The notes under the pieces were generated by a model. That model searched no databases. It saw only the letters and a list, made by a program, of their open reading frames with translations, and was not told the DNA's origin. Both the position numbers and the translations under genes were made by a program. Positions 5,352 to 5,799 of a DNA stretch of 5,799 nt are shown one piece after another. The stretch comes from an uncultured Pseudomonadota bacterium. Lineage in GTDB: Bacteria; Pseudomonadota; Gammaproteobacteria; Burkholderiales; Eutrophovitaceae. The DNA is taken from assembly GCA_913057845.1 (NCBI GenBank), contig CAJXPC010000126.1, positions 1 to 5,799 of the forward strand, in the 5' to 3' direction. Every line of letters starts with the position of its first letter. Position 1 is the first letter of the stretch.

Positions 5352-5759
5352 TGGAGCGTGATCGTCGTTTGCAGGAAGTCATCTCTGATTTGCAGATAGA
5401 GACGCAAGCTATCCGCTCAGGTTCTGAGCGCTCGCCAGCTCGCGAACACTCGGAGCCTCTGTATGCTACATCCAGTTTCGTATTCTCTGATGCTGCTTCA
5501 ATGGCGGATGCATTCATCAATGAAAACGGACAGTCTATTTACGGTCGTGTGGACAATCCAACTGTCGATGTTTTCTGTAGGCGTTTAGCAATTCTTGAAG
5601 GTGGAGAAGCCTGTGAGGCGATGGCGTCGGGGATGGGAGCTATCTTGGCTACCATGATGGCTCATTGTCAGGCGGGTGATCGTGTGGTGATGTCGAGTGG
5701 TGTATTTGGTGCCACTTTGACGCTCCTAAAAAAGTTTTTTGTTAAATATGGAGTAACAC
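5348..5759 (+). CDS. metZ: O-succinylhomoserine sulfhydrylase, N-terminal part, cut by adapter
   Basis: MetZ is a PLP enzyme of the Cys/Met metabolism family that joins sulfide to O-succinylhomoserine to give homocysteine. About 137 genuine residues are present, roughly a third of the usual 390-400. Counting from the second ATG (5351), visible blocks are IETQAIRSG (16-24), EHSEPLYATSSFVF (32-45), IYGRVDNPTV (63-72), with the arginine and asparagine of the YxRxxNPT motif, SGMGAI (93-98) and GDRVVMSSGVFGATL (109-123). The FG pair and the EHSE block favour MetZ over cystathionine gamma-synthase or MetY. The PLP lysine would lie beyond the cut. Genomic sequence ends at 5759, where the codon for residue 137 runs into synthetic adapter, so any further residues read here are false. 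Its place at the end of a sulfate-reduction operon suggests that sulfide is captured directly. Confidence 0.9.
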
Positions 5760-5799
5760 CTGTCTCTTATACACATCTGACGCTGCCGACGAATAGAGA
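5760..5799 (+). other. Illumina Nextera adapter left at the contig end
   Basis: Bases 5760-5778 are CTGTCTCTTATACACATCT, the 19-bp Tn5 mosaic end used in Nextera libraries. Bases 5779-5792 are GACGCTGCCGACGA, the synthetic adapter part that follows it on the i5 side. Bases 5793-5799, ATAGAGA, match the first seven bases of the reverse complement of the i5 index CTCTCTAT (N502/S502). This is library sequence and not genome. Read in the metZ frame it would add a false tail containing SYTHLTLPTN. The leading C at 5760 could be either genomic or adapter. Confidence 0.97.

Noticed and set aside
5287..5520. A minus-strand ORF across the cbiX-metZ junction
   Set aside because: It runs antisense to the conserved start of metZ and shows no motif. 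The sense-strand reading explains the sequence better.
5760..5778. A Tn5/IS50-like transposon end
   Set aside because: The 19-bp mosaic end is followed by the synthetic Nextera adapter and an index sequence, and it lies at the contig end. A sequencing library origin explains it fully.

Overview
The window is a single, tightly packed plus-strand gene cluster for assimilatory sulfate reduction and sulfide incorporation. It reads DUF934 (3' part only), cysH (APS reductase), cysD and cysN (ATP sulfurylase), cobA (uroporphyrinogen-III C-methyltransferase), fpr (ferredoxin/flavodoxin-NADP+ reductase), cbiX (sirohydrochlorin chelatase), a 29-codon unrecognised ORF, and the 5' part of metZ (O-succinylhomoserine sulfhydrylase). 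Almost every stop codon overlaps or nearly touches the next start. No terminator or strong promoter is visible inside, so it looks like one operon that enters from the left and runs off the right.

The genes fit one pathway. CysD and CysN make APS from sulfate. CysH carries the cysteine set of iron-sulfur APS reductases and reduces APS directly to sulfite, which agrees with the absence of an APS kinase (CysC) domain on CysN. A siroheme sulfite reductase (CysI) presumably lies just left of the window, because DUF934 genes usually follow cysI. CobA and CbiX supply the first and last steps of its siroheme cofactor; the middle step, precorrin-2 dehydrogenase, is not here. Fpr is a plausible electron source for that reductase. 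MetZ would use the sulfide to make homocysteine.

The organism looks like a proteobacterium, beta or gamma. DUF934 next to cys genes, the style of the SUMT and Fpr, and MetZ all point there. GC content by eye is slightly under 50%, which would be low for a typical Burkholderiales member and could fit a marine gammaproteobacterium or a methylotroph-like beta; this is a guess. Genus cannot be told from the window.

The last 40 bases (5760-5799) are not genomic. They are the Illumina Nextera transposase end and adapter, followed by seven bases that match a Nextera i5 index. metZ is therefore cut by a sequencing artefact at the contig end, and its true genomic sequence stops at about 5759. Apart from this the window is well-explained metabolism. 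I see no mobile element, CRISPR array, RNA gene or defence system.
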